From assembly GCA_964036665.1 (NCBI GenBank), contig OZ038528.1:20075245-20139244 (forward strand): DNA of 64,000 nt, read 5' to 3'. Origin of the DNA: Gordius sp. MW1. Lineage: Eukaryota; Nematomorpha; Gordioida; Gordea; Gordiidae. Numbering within the stretch: position 1 is the first letter of the stretch; every line of letters begins with the position of its first letter. The translations under genes and the position numbers were made by a program. Positions 45,433-56,677 of the stretch are shown piece after piece. The notes beneath the pieces are model-generated. The model was given only the letters and a program-made list of their open reading frames with translations, was not told the origin of the DNA and made no database searches.

Positions 45433-45822
45433 GTGATTTTAAAATTTATATTTAAATAAATGCCAAAATGCTTGTTATAATGGTTTTAAAAATTACAGGA
45501 ACTTATGGCTCAAGGGTTGCAATTAATGTTATTTATAATTGACTTCAAATAATTTTATCATATAGAAGCAACTGTCTATCTCTTTAAATATTTTCAACCA
45601 CTTTGGCTAAAACTTTATTTTTATATTTCAAAAGTGGCAATCTTAAATCATTTTCTATTGTTTTTTATAAACTCATCCCCCCCCCCTTCCTTTATCTCAT
45701 CTCATACGGATACATTACATGAGTGAGATTGAGAATGAGAGGAGAGGAGAGAGACTAACTAGTAGAGTGGCTAGCTAGACTACGACTAGTTATATTTTTT
45801 GCTATTGTTTATAAAAACTTTT
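45433..45822. other. Spacer between the opposed arrays of element 1
   Basis: AT-rich with a purine-rich patch (GAGAGGAGAGGAGAGAGAC, about 45739-45757). No ORF of note and no transposase. Confidence 0.6.
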
Positions 45823-46752
45823 AAGGGGGGGGGGGCAAAACACCCCCCCCCCCTGGTGAACACCGCCCCTGGTGAGAAAAAGCGTAAAAAATAAGGGAGG
45901 GGGCAAAACACCCCCCCCCCCCCCTCCCCTCTGGTCAAAAAGAGGATAAAAAATAAGGGGGGGGGCAAAACACCCCCCCCCCCTCTGGTTAAAAAGAGGA
46001 TAAAAAATAAGGGGGGGGGGGGGCAAAACACCCCCCCTCCCCCCCTGGTAAGAAAGAGCGTAAAAAATTAGGGGGGGGGGGGGGGCAAAACACCCCCCCC
46101 CCCCTCCCCCCTGGTGAGAAAGAGGGTAAAAAAATAAGGGGGGGGGGGCAAAAGACCCCCCCCCTGCCCTCTTGTCAGAAAGAGGATAAAAAATAAGGGG
46201 GGGGGGGGTGGGGGGGCAAAACACCCCCCCCCCCCCTGGTGAGAAAGAGGATAAAAAATAAGGGGGGGGGGCAAAACACCCCCCCCCCCCCCCTACCCCC
46301 TGGTGAGAAAGAGGATAAAAAATTAGGGGGGGGGGCAAAACACCCCCCCTCCCCCCTGGTGAGAAAGAGGATAAAAAATAAGGGGGGGGGGCAAAATACC
46401 CCCCCCCCCCTCCCCCCTGTTAAGAAAGAACGTAAAAAATTAGGGGGGGGGGCAAAACACCCCCCCCCTGGTGAGAAAGAGGATAAAAAATAAGGGGGGG
46501 GCAACACCCCCCCCCCCCCCCCCTCCCCTCTCGTCAAAAAGAGGATAAAAAATAGGGGGGGGGGGCAAAACACCCCCCCCCCCCCCCCTAACCCCTGGTA
46601 AGAAAGAGGATAAAAAATTAGGGGGGGGGGCAAAACACCCCCCCCCCCCCTGGTGAGAAAGAGGATAAAAAATTAGGGGGGGGGCAAAACACCCCCCCCC
46701 CCCTCCCCCCTGGTGAGAAAGAGGATAAAAAATTAGGGGGGGGGGGCAAAAT
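45823..46752. repeat. G/C-run tandem array, right half of element 1 (inverted)
   Basis: About 16 units, each the reverse complement of the left-array unit (CCTGGTGAGAAAGAGGATAA then a G run, GCAAAACACC and a C run). It includes the same rarer variants, such as CTCTGGTCAAAAAGAGGATAA and AGAAAGAACGTAAA. Confidence 0.95.
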
Positions 46753-47117
46753 AACGGGACAAATTTATAATATATTTAAATTTTTTAATCACCATTTTTG
46801 TATTAATAAATGATTGAAAAATATTGATTAGCATTATATGGCAGCTACCAACTCTAATAGTAAGCTAAAATTGAATTTGCTAAAAACCATGTTTAGTTTA
46901 AAACGAGCCTGCTCAATACCACGGTTATATCAATCCAATCTGCCAAATGCCCGGTTACTTACATCTCTCCCAACCAAGCAACCATGGTTGCCAGTGATAG
47001 CAACCGGGTTATTAAGCAGCATGATGCTGGTTATGATGATGGTAATGGGCGAGATGTATGCTACTACCATAGGTTATGGTAGTAGCATTTTGGCATTTTA
47101 ACAACACTATCAATAAG

Positions 47118-47837
47118 CTATTAGTGTACTCAGATAATTAATTAAAACTTGAATCAACCGGTATAAGCATGCGTAGCCAAGCCCTAAAACATAAAGGTCC
47201 GTTTTCTCCCCTGCTTTCACAGCAAATGAAATGTTTTTCAACGAAGTGTAGAAGAGTTTAGGTTAAATGCTCAACAAAAAACAACACGGGGCCCGGGGGC
47301 ACTACCTAACACCAAAGAACCGAGGATACGTATGTTGATTATAAATCGGCGTAGTCCACTTGAGAAGGATCCTTAGAATTGTAAGGGATTATATGTGCGA
47401 TTGGTCTCAGGGGAGGGAGGAGTTCAAATATGTATAAAAATATTTGCGGAAATATAAAAAAAATACATAAAATAGGTTAAAACCTGTTTACCAAAGGTGC
47501 CCAAACACGAAGCGACCAAAGAAAAAAAATATTAGAGTTAAAAAGGCATGTGCTTATATATATTGATTTTAGGGAAGGGTAAAATGATATTTTTTGAACT
47601 ATTCAATTTCCAATTAGATTGGCATTCGCATTGACAATTAATAAGGCTCAAGGTCAATCAGACGCGTAGCCAGAATTTTCTCCCGGGGGGGGGGCTAAAT
47701 CATAAAAAAAACTATATATAAATTAAATTGTAGCAAAAACTCTTTAATGAGAATTATAGGGCTCTATCCTTAATATGTGGGAGAAAGGATGACAGGTTGT
47801 GCATTTGCTTAAATGAAATAGCAGTAGTTGGGCCATT
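47118..47837. other. Intergenic DNA with hAT-like end
   Basis: No gene. A left end GACGCGTAGCCAGAATTTTC followed by a G run sits at about 47661-47693, like the 15130 MITE. Its partner right end may be the CTGGCTACGCCCATG at 48164-48178. Confidence 0.45.
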
Positions 47838-48765
47838 AATATAAGATAAGATTTGGGATTTAGAGAAATATATTCTAAAAACCATTCCCTTACCAATAAA
47901 ATTTCTTCTAATATTTCTTAATGCAAACCGATTATAATAATATACCTTACTTTTAAAACTTAATAATAAACTTATATGATAGTCATCTTAAATGCCATTA
48001 GCAAGATTAAGTGGGAGTAATTTCATCTTTGCCCCCCCCCCCCCTAATTTATGAAGAAAAAAATTTTTCAATGCAAAAACATTGAAAAATTAAAAAAATT
48101 TATGTTTTGCCCCCCCCTAAATGAACTTTTACCCGTTTTGCCCCCCCCCCCCTAATCCAAAACCTGGCTACGCCCATGATATAAGATAAGATGTGGGATT
48201 TAGAGAAATATATTCTAAAAACCATTCCCTTACCAATAAAATTTCTTCTAATATTTCTTAATGCAAACCGATTATAATAATATACCTTACTTTTAAAACT
48301 TAATAATAAACTTATATGATAGTCATCTTAAATGCCAGTAGCAAGATTAAGTGGGAGTAATTTCAACTTTAACGATATAAGATATGATGTGGGATTTAGA
48401 GAAATATATTCTAAAAACCATTCCCTTACCAATAAAATTTCTTCTAATATTTCTTAATGCAAACCGATTATAATAATATACCTTACTTTTAAAACTTAAT
48501 AATAAACTTATATGATAGTCATCTTAAATGCCAGTAGCAAGATTAAGTGGGAGTAATTTCAACTTTAACGATATAAGATATGATGTGGGATTTAGAGAAA
48601 TATATTCTAAAAACCATTCCCTTACCAATAAAATTTCTTCTAATATTTCTTAATGCAAACCGATTATAATAATATACCTTACTTTTAAAACTTAATAATA
48701 ACCTTATATGATAGTCATCTTAAATGCCAGTAGCAAGATTAAGTGGGAGTAATTTCATCTTTGAC
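47838..48765. repeat. 196-bp tandem repeat, four copies, one interrupted
   Basis: Copies start at about 47838, 48178, 48374 and 48570. The last three follow each other at exactly 196 bp. The units begin GATATAAGATATGATGTGGG and are almost identical (few single-base differences), so the expansion is recent. Copy 1 is separated from copy 2 by about 144 bp of C-run DNA ending CTGGCTACGCCCATG, which is a MITE end. Confidence 0.92.
48031..48178. mobile_element. C-run MITE fragment between tandem copies
   Basis: Three TTTTGCCCCCCC blocks followed by CTAA and the end CTGGCTACGCCCATG. The GTTTTGCCCCCCCCTAA motif is the same as the junction in the large G/C-run arrays, a possible source for that satellite unit. 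Confidence 0.6.
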
Positions 48766-49559
48766 AATATTGAGTAAAGAATTTATATTAATTATCTAAT
48801 GAATTAACAAACAATAAATATAAATGACACAATAAAGCAGTTAAAGAAAATAATTAAAAAAAACACATGTTGTTTGACATTCTATATATTGTAAATTCAC
48901 TTAAGCTTTTAGAAAAATAGGTAGTTAAAGAAATAATAAACTTATGATCAATACAAAAATAAATTGTAACAGCATTTCATATAACTTTTATAAATATAAA
49001 TTTCAAAATTAGTTAGTTTAATTTAAGATGATTAAGGAGTACCCTCCTCCATTTAAGTAGCAAATGTATGGAAATCCAAATATTTCTTATATTCTTCATG
49101 CATTAAGAGCATGCTGATAGAAATCGTCTTCAGGATATAATTTATATTCCCTCTCTTGATAAATGTATTTGACTTGTTAGGTTTTACATTGGTCCGTATG
49201 AAACTTTTTTGGAAATAAAAAACCATAAACCAATAAAGACATTTGCAAATTTTTGTGAACCTAAAAAAATTATTTTGGAATTTACTTCGATAAGCCTTCG
49301 AAATTGAATATATTAAAAGTTCTTATAAAGATGAGGTCAGCGAAGTACAATCCATCTTAATCAAATAACAAATATCTTTCTTACTATGTATAACAAATAT
49401 TTTGCAAATACTGCGTGCGGAAGAATACATTCACAACACGATAGATACGCAGTATACGTCATGAGGTGGCGTTTGAGTGACATTTTAGTAAACGTCAAAA
49501 CGTATAAAGCTAAATAACTTGACCGTCTTATGACTTAGAAATTTAGAATATAGTTAAAA
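48766..49559. other. AT-rich intergenic DNA
   Basis: No feature supported. Confidence 0.4.
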
Positions 49560-49675
49560 ACCTATTCTCAGACCTACCAATCATTCGCGGAAATTTCCAT
49601 ATAAATCGGTCCAGCCGTTTCGGAGGAGTTTAATGCCTAACACCGTTTCACGTGATTTTTATATATATAGATAAA
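49560..49675. repeat. Right end of the CTAGCTGACCCGGC-type repeat
   Basis: Contains AAATCGGTCCAGCCGTTTCG, GAGGAGTTTAATGCC and a TTTTTATATATATAG tail. Similar tails lie at 51890-51975 and in the 54411 element. It may pair with the left end at 42340. Confidence 0.5.
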
Positions 49676-49875
49676 AGCTATTGATCAGATTCGTCGGTAG
49701 TTAACAAGGGTCATGTGTCAGGTAAAGATTTGTAATAATATTTAGCTATAAAAATGCCGATTTTTGACTAAAAATATGGCTGGGTGATTATTTAGCTTTA
49801 GGGGGTCTGTCCTATTGATGCCAATGCTTTCTTGCCAAAAGTGGCTGAACATGAAGCTACTATTGAATAAAAATT

Positions 49876-50634
49876 TTAGATTGAACAATAGGTGGTATTT
49901 GACTGTTTTAAGATCTTCGGCACAAGAAAGTGGGCGAAGATATCAATGCTTGTAAAGTCCCAATCTAGGAACCATCCTCTCAGGGGATCATAAAAGCTCC
50001 GTCGGGACGCATCGTACCTTCTAAAGAAGGATTCGATGGTTCGAGGGTGTAAGGAGTGCCGGCCTTTTTTAAAGCCGATTGAATCAAAATGTTTATCTTT
50101 TGATGGCGGATAAAGCAATATTTGTTTTACTTGCAATGGAGTGGGTGATAAGCCCAGATATCTATTTCCTTGTTGCCATCTTTGCAGGTATATCCTTTGG
50201 TAACTTTAATATCTAGTCGGAGAGCTATACGAAACTTCTGGATTTAAAAGCAAAAGACCTGAGTATTTATTTGGGATACATTCAAGCCATTCGTGAGCAG
50301 AGTCGGTTGTAAATAACCTGAGATTGGAATGCTGCACAGTATCACACCTCAAAAGTAGGTAAGCGGTGGAGCGTGATATTATACTGGCATCCCAAATGGC
50401 GACTCTGGAAGGCTGGTTCCTGGTATGACGTTCTAATGCCAAAACAATTTGACCAATTCCGTTGGATCGTGTGAGTGAGAGGTTAAATTTGAAAACAAGA
50501 TTCTTCCCAGATTTAAAGGACGAGATAAAAACCACAAAGGAATAGTCAATGGGGACCTGATTTTTAAGCTCCCTAATTTGGTTAGAAGGGTGACCTGCAG
50601 TCAGCTGGGTTATCAAAGATGTATTCAAAATTTA
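49876..50634 (-). pseudogene. Unrecognised coding relic, one in-frame stop
   Basis: One reading frame on the minus strand runs about 250 codons from 50634 to TAA at 49876 and is broken only by a TAA at 50208-50206. The part before the stop contains NLVFKFNLSLTRSNGIGQIV and LRLFTTDSAHEWLECI. The part after contains RYLGLSPTPLQVKQILLYPP and SRRSFYDPLRGWFLDW. I do not recognise the family. The composition is protein-like (mixed, not AT-biased runs). No ATG starts the frame, so it is either an internal exon of a gene or a transposon ORF fragment. Confidence 0.5.
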
Positions 50635-50639
50635 ATAGG

Positions 50640-51699
50640 AGATCATCTTTTAGATTCATATACCTTTAAAATATCTGTATAAAAAAGCGGACAATGCTGA
50701 ATTTTGGAGATGTTTAAAAAGTTTTTTATCGTGAAAAAAGAAAGATGTATTGGTAGTATTTTGAAAGATCATATTTTGAGGCCAAAAGGGTTAAATTCTT
50801 AGTTAAAAAACCTTGTAAACAAGGATATTTGGACTATAGGCGAGTTTCTATATTAACAATAATATATGGTTCAAATATAGAATATCAATTAAAATGATTC
50901 CTTCAAGGAGGAACCACAGGACTTAATTGAATCTATTAGTCTGGTTTTTTTAAACTTTCAGTCAGAAAAGATACAAGAGTGTATTTACATTTTTATTATT
51001 GTAATAAAAATAATGAATTTCTAAAATTATGTGATAATTTTTCTAAATTGAATTTTTAAATTTAATGTACCCCTACCAACCAGCGCCTCCATTGGACGCC
51101 TTTATAGTTTTGGGAAACTAATATTTAGTGAAAAGTGGACGAGCTTTTTAAACGACAATAATGAATAGAACATTTTATTTAGAATCTTTATATATTACTG
51201 TTAAAGGTTGAAGCATTAAAATCTATTAACTATTACATTAAGTTACGTTAATCTACTCATTTAATGTTTCTTAAAGGATTAATGTATCTTACCTTAATTT
51301 TCTTATAATTCAGGATATTTCATTTCCATAATTTATTCGATGATCATATTTATGAACTGTCCCAATAGAATCCTTGATCGCAAAGCGGCACGAAATACAA
51401 GTAAGAAACGGAATTATGTGTGTTATGATATCTGATTCTAAATATGAACAAAGAGATTAAAATCTCCTGTAAGATCATCCACGCGTGACCTGACTGCCAG
51501 TGCAGCTGGCATTAGTACTACGCATATAATAATGTGATGAGAGAGAGAGGTGTGGGGGGGGCAACGCGTATGCATTAATACGCGTCTAACAAAGCGATGA
51601 GAGAGAGATGAGGGGGTTTGGGGAAAGACGTGTATGCAGTGGTAAGCAACTACAACTATTACCCTGTGATTTTTATTATAAAATGTGAATAAATTATAT
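50640..51699. other. Intergenic DNA
   Basis: No gene. A purine-rich patch with two similar halves (GTGATGAGAGAGAGAGGTGT at 51534-51553 and GCGATGAGAGAGAGATGAGG at 51594-51613), each next to a CGCGT/ATGCA segment, forms a short imperfect direct repeat. Confidence 0.4.
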
Positions 51700-51885
51700 T
51701 TAAAAAAATTGTTTTTTTTTAATTTACCCGAGTAACTTTTAATTTCATATTTCCATCAGGTAAGTAACTGGAACTGTATTCACTTACTTTTGAAAAAATA
51801 TAACTGTAACTGTAATTAGCTAAAAAAAATTTGAACTGTAACTTAACTAGTTATAGTAAAAAAGTAACTTTAACAGCTCTATCTA
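51700..51885. mobile_element. hAT-like end with GTAACTTTAACAGCTCT
   Basis: Right end AAAAAGTAACTTTAACAGCT with internal AACTGTAACTGTAATTAG, matching elements at 31707 and 42010. Only one end is clear. Confidence 0.5.
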
Positions 51886-52030
51886 CCTATTCTCAGACTT
51901 ACCAAATATGCAAAAAAAATTCACAAGAATCGGTCAAGCCCTTTAGGAGGAGTTTGATTACATACACAATGACACGAATAAATTATACAGAGATGGAATT
52001 AATAATTCAATATATTGGCGTACAAGACAT

Positions 52031-53266
52031 TTATAACAAATTGGGCGTGGTGAGTTCTTTAATTTTACTGAAGACCATCTTTTTATAAGTTTTATTGAAG
52101 ATTAAGTTGATGTAAAAGCTGCTTGACATGTACAAATATTCTAGCGCTGTAAAGAATAGGTATGTTCTTGATAGTTTCCAACCGTCAAACTTTTGTATTA
52201 AAGGATCAAAAGTCATATCCATAATAGTTACGGGTAGTAGTAAAAATACAAATTGAAGCATTAGGATAAGCAATGTTTTACGATGACTTTCGAGTTCGGC
52301 ATTTCTCTTAAGATTGATCGTACTCATAATTCCAGTGTCATTTGATGATGAAGGACATATTGCCCGACGGGTTGCAAGGTTATCAACGTTGTTATTGTGA
52401 TTGCAGAGTTTAATACGTGTTTTTCGTCTTTCCCTTATTATTATAATTTTAAATAAGATCATAGATAAAAAGGGGATCACATTAACAAACAATTCTCGGA
52501 ATAAGTCATAAATGGCAGAGGAGAGGTACTCACTTCTCGTTAAAGGAATTCTAAGTCTAAAGGTATATAAGTCGATCGTATTAACTAAGATAATGGTATC
52601 CCTTTTTGAGCAAAATTTGAAATGATCTACTATATACAACGAATACATTGGAATGTTCCATGCGATGCAATATATTAAGCATAAAGCAATTGCCCACCTG
52701 ATTCTATATATTGTCACCGTCTTTTTATAGGTGAAAGGGTTTCGTACGGCTAACATTTGATTCACAATATATATAGATGATATTAAGAATATACAAGAGG
52801 TTAGAGATTTGGCTATGGGGTAATGATAATGAGCTAAATAAACAATCCATTGTTGAGAGAACCAGTTTATGTTAGGACTAGATTCACCAAAAATTTTCAT
52901 GATAGGAGAGAACAATAAAGTGTTAACGCCCAATAAACTAAACAGATAAAACCATTTCAAAATGTATTCATTAAAATTAAGCTCTCTGTTAGTTTTTCTT
53001 AAATATACGTTAAAAATGCGAGAATTAAAATAGAGCGCCGCCACGTTTCCAACGAATCCCATAATATAGATCATGATAGAGATAGTTAATATCAATAATG
53101 CCGTTGGTCTCTTTTGAAAACCATCTGACTCGGATAGCACTATGCAGGGTGTAAAATTTGCGACGTAATAATTGAGTAGACGGTGGTAGTTGGTGTCGCG
53201 AATTATATCTGAATAAACAAACAAGTGATAGACTTCATATTCATCAGCAATGTAAGCAATTAAACA
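52031..53266 (-). CDS. Rhodopsin-type GPCR, FMRFamide-receptor-like, divergent
   Basis: A 412-codon open exon encoding a seven-helix receptor, presumably for a peptide at the plasma membrane. Counting from a TTG codon at 53224: TM1 about 42-67 (with GN at 59-60), TM2 90-112, TM3 134-160, TM4 177-200, TM5 240-264 (P251), TM6 304-326 (P321), TM7 346-366. The layout YHYPIAKSL ... AVRNPF.Y resembles FMRFamide-receptor-like GPCRs. The DRY box is replaced by N155-Q156-M157, and NPxxY by NLIFN at 363-367. The TM6 tryptophan is absent. No ATG starts the frame. It opens after a splice-acceptor-like TTTATAG at 53267, so a 5' exon is likely missing from this call. It stops at 52031. Confidence 0.82.
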   Translation of the reverse strand, partial: CLIAYIADEYEVYHLFVYSDIIRDTNYHRLLNYYVANFTPCIVLSESDGFQKRPTALLILTISIMIYIMGFVGNVAALYFNSRIFNVYLRKTNRELNFNEYILKWFYLFSLLGVNTLLFSPIMKIFGESSPNINWFSQQWIVYLAHYHYPIAKSLTSCIFLISSIYIVNQMLAVRNPFTYKKTVTIYRIRWAIALCLIYCIAWNIPMYSLYIVDHFKFCSKRDTIILVNTIDLYTFRLRIPLTRSEYLSSAIYDLFRELFVNVIPFLSMILFKIIIIRERRKTRIKLCNHNNNVDNLATRRAICPSSSNDTGIMSTINLKRNAELESHRKTLLILMLQFVFLLLPVTIMDMTFDPLIQKFDGWKLSRTYLFFTALEYLYMSSSFYINLIFNKTYKKMVFSKIKELTTPNLL

Positions 53267-53870
53267 CTATAAATTAGATTAAAAGAAGAGGCAAATAATG
53301 TATGTATATAAAATATAAATGTACTTGGAACTTTAAGGGTAAAAAATGTTGAATTTTTCATGTTTTTAGGCTGTGAAGATGTAGAAATGATGCAATTTGA
53401 TGAGACTCTAATGGGGATTTGCGTGACAGTAAATGGAGGTACTATATAATTAATATAATATTAATTGAGGCGCATTAAGTAATAATTAAATTCAATTAAG
53501 ATGAATAAACTGCAAAATCAATAATAATGGATAAATAGAGTATTTATTATTTAAACTATCCATTGCATTTGATCTACAATAATCAATCATTGATTAGACG
53601 ACAGATTTTAAACCATGAGGTCTAAATAAAATTGGGCAAAAGGCTTCTCATCTTAAAAGAAAAAAATAACTTTATTTATTAAATATTTAACAAATGCTTT
53701 ATTAGAATTTATTTTCACATTTAATAAGTTTTTCCACACAACAATACTCTATTCATATCCTAAGAGTTGAAATCAGCACATCTTTATGTTACAGCAGTAT
53801 CGTTGACATAAGTTATTGTTTTTTTAATTCAGATAGGGGCCATTTGCCAGTATTGTGCTTGGATTTGGTA
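53267..53870. other. Upstream region of the GPCR exon
   Basis: The first exon of the receptor should lie here or further upstream. A minus-strand ATG near 53361 opens MKNSTFFTLKVPS, but no donor in the right phase is convincing. No other gene is seen. Confidence 0.4.
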
Positions 53871-54152
53871 TTAACCCACAAGGGTATTCCTGAAAATCCC
53901 GAACGCGAGAGTATTCGTGGGATATAACATTACCCCACTTTTTAACTTCTTATAACTTTCAAAGTATTGTTTCAAAACCTTTCAAATTTAAAACATGTGT
54001 TTATAAAGGTCTTAAGATTGATGGTATAAATTTTGATATGAATCTAATCGATATTACAAAACTTATTAAAAATTTTCTGAACCCACATTTTTATTTTGTT
54101 TATTTTAGAGCTTCCCCTCATTTTACCTCTTGACATCATATACCTTACTGTG

Positions 54153-56677
54153 GTGTTTATAGGGTACTTAAAGTATGTTTTATTACCCCTTTTATTCCCC
54201 CCTCCCCTCTCACACTTCTTGTACGCGTTCCGGGATGATTCATTTTCATTTTTGTTAGTAACGCTATAAATAGATATGATTATGATTACCCAGTGTCATC
54301 GAATTTTAATTACCCTGCCTTTTCAAATTTAATTACTCTGCACCATTGTTTATTATTATACCATCACGTTTAGATTATGGCATCACCGTGATTGAGCGAT
54401 AATTAATCTTATATATAAAAATGAAACTATGTATGTATGTATTTATATATATATGCCGCCACCAAATTTGGAGAACTACCGGACCGATTTGGCTCAAAAT
54501 TTCATAGTTTATTCCCCAAACTCCGAAGCATGTTTTAAGATTTGTTCGAGTCAAATCGGTCCAGTAGTTTTCGAGAACGGTTTAGTGCCTGATTCTCAAC
54601 ATTTGTAAAAACTACCAGATCGATTTGGCTCAAAATTTCACAGTTTATTCCTGACACTCCGGAGCATGTTTTAAGATTTGTTCATTCTAAATCGGTCCAT
54701 TAGTTTTCGAGAACGGTTAACGGTGACAACATAAAATTTATCAATTAAACCTGAAATAAATAAAATTTCTTTCATTCTTGGATAATTTTAATTCTTTTTT
54801 CCATGGCTTAAAAGGTAATTATGAGATTGTATATATATTTTTTAAAAAGATTTCTAACGTCAGTTTTTTATATGTTCAAACTTCATTTTCAGTTAAAGTT
54901 ACATACTATGATACATCGATCTTAGCTTTCCCTGGTACACTATCGCGTCTAAACCTAACAAGGGGCTTCGAGAATGTAAAAGCTACAAGTTTAAAAGTTT
55001 CTAGAATAAATATATTCTCTACACAAACTTGATTAGCGTTAAAATTAATAAGTTTTACAATACCCAATTAATATAATTGAAAATATTTCTAATTATCAAA
55101 TATGAAAATAACGTATAAAGGCCTTTAATCAAGGTAAATTTTTTTAAATCCCGATAACAGAGCAATTAATAGATTTCTAAAATATTTTGTAGTTTCAACG
55201 ATGAATTCTTAATATCATTACATGTTTAATTGTTTCTACATGCCACCTTACATAATGGTCAAAATATTTTTAATGTATTTTGTAGTTCTAAAGATGAAGT
55301 CTTAATATTATTGCATGTTTATTTGTATATTTTTTTGTTTAAATAATTTTTAAGGTTAATAGGCGAAAACTAATGCGCCTCATCGATGTCATCATCACCA
55401 AAGATCACATTTACGGAGAAACTACCTGCTGGCTATATTCCATAGAATGGCAAAAAAGAGGCTTACCACACGCTGATTTTTCCCTTGGGGGGGGGGGCCT
55501 TGGGCCAGACTATGACCTCAAAAAATACCATTTTGTAGGTCTCTAGCGATAGCTTTAAAAAAATGTATCCAAAATTTAATGATTAATTTTTGATTATAGG
55601 TAAATTTGACTTAAAAAAATTTCCTTGGGGAGGGGGCAAAGGTGCAGAATTTTGCACAACGCAACACCTTATCTTAAAAATATCAATTATTTGTTATTTT
55701 TCGTTAAATAAACTATATGCGTAAACGTATCCGCCTTTTGTTTATATATTATCATAAAGGCAGGCGCTATATTTTTAATTGATTAACGAGCATGAAAATT
55801 TATAACACATCCACTATTTTGCAACACTCTTTTAAAACCTTTTTATAAATTGACGCCCCCTTTGCCCATGCCCTTTAAAAAATATTTAAAATTAAGGTTT
55901 ATTTTCACTTCAATTATTATTATTATAGGACGGTCGTGTCCCCTCCTGCGTGGCTAAATAAATTAAAAAATCTCATTTTGTCATTATTTGCGCGTTAAAT
56001 AAGGAGAAAAATGAAAATACTATTAACAAAGTGCCAATAAATGTTGGTATATCTCAGTTCTTCGACCATTATTAAGTTCAGAACTAAAAATTTCATTCAG
56101 AAACAAATATTATAATTATGATATTGTTTCTTAATTACAAAAAATTAAAAAAAGAATTGCTTGAAGGGCCAGGGGGCCAACGATTTTCCCCTTGGGGGGG
56201 GGGGCATGGGGCCAGGTTTCTTCTCTTGGGTGAGCCTAGGCCTTGGACCCTCTTTAACTATTTGTTAAAAATTTTTGCATAATAAACACTTAACAATTAT
56301 ATTTGATATATTCTTAATCTATTGAAATTTATCTATAAGATGATATATATTCTGCTAATACACCCGGGTAAATGGCAAAACAACGTTTGCCGGGTTCAGC
56401 TAGTTTTATATATACCCGATCGTTCGATATTGGTATTTATCATAATTCATTATAATGATTATAATTATTTTTTATTGTCGCGTGGAAAATAAAGTTTGAT
56501 TAGAAAATAAGGTAGAAAATATATAGTCCTCCCTTTTGGGAGAGGACCCGTCGCGTTTTTAGATTAAAAATAAATTAATAATAATAACCTTCTAAAACAT
56601 GTTTTAATTTTTTCGCGCCTGGTTAAATAAATCTCTTCAGTTGTTAACTGATAGTTTGGGGATTTATAACTTACAAT
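54153..56677. mobile_element. Insertion splitting the piggyBac-like copy
   Basis: Defined by comparison with the uninterrupted copy at 9555-10172. A CTTAC pentamer appears at both junctions, suggesting a 5-bp target duplication. Ends TGTGGTGTTTATAG and GGGGATTTATAA are not inverted repeats. No LTR or ORF is recognised. It hosts the 54411-56404 element. Confidence 0.6.
54411..56404. mobile_element. CTAGCTGAACCCGGC-type repeat, 2-kb inverted copy
   Basis: Reverse orientation relative to 36821-37148: left TATATAAAAATGAAACTATG, right GGCAAAACAACGTTTGCCGG then GGTTCAGCTAG. Contains two tandem segments of about 125 bp (54470-54720) with CGGACCGATTTGGCTCAAAA. Poly-G runs near 55488 and 56194 each follow a CTTGG. 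No coding sequence is recognised. Confidence 0.6.

Larger units (their letters stand above)
43850..47109. mobile_element. hAT-like foldback element carrying G/C-run arrays
   Basis: 3260 bp flanked by an exact 8-bp duplication TCAATAAG (43842-43849 and 47110-47117). The TIRs begin TAGTGTTGTTAA. The inverted arms of about 370 bp (43850-44221 and 46752-47109) are nearly identical and each contains one open frame (97 and 87 codons, beginning MAATNSNSKLKL). Inside are two opposed arrays of a unit of about 55 bp with G and C homopolymers (44222-45432 and 45823-46752) around a spacer of about 390 bp. There is no transposase, so it is non-autonomous. The TAGTG end and 8-bp duplication point to hAT. 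Confidence 0.8.

Noticed and set aside
43842-47117. That the palindromes are fold-back sequencing or assembly chimeras
   Set aside because: The flanks outside the arms are different unique sequences, and an 8-bp target duplication brackets element 1, as expected for a real insertion. Long-read confirmation would still be useful.
54470-54720. CRISPR-like spaced repeats (CCGATTTGGCTCAAAA motifs)
   Set aside because: Two tandem segments of about 125 bp inside a transposon of a eukaryotic genome; no spacers or cas genes.
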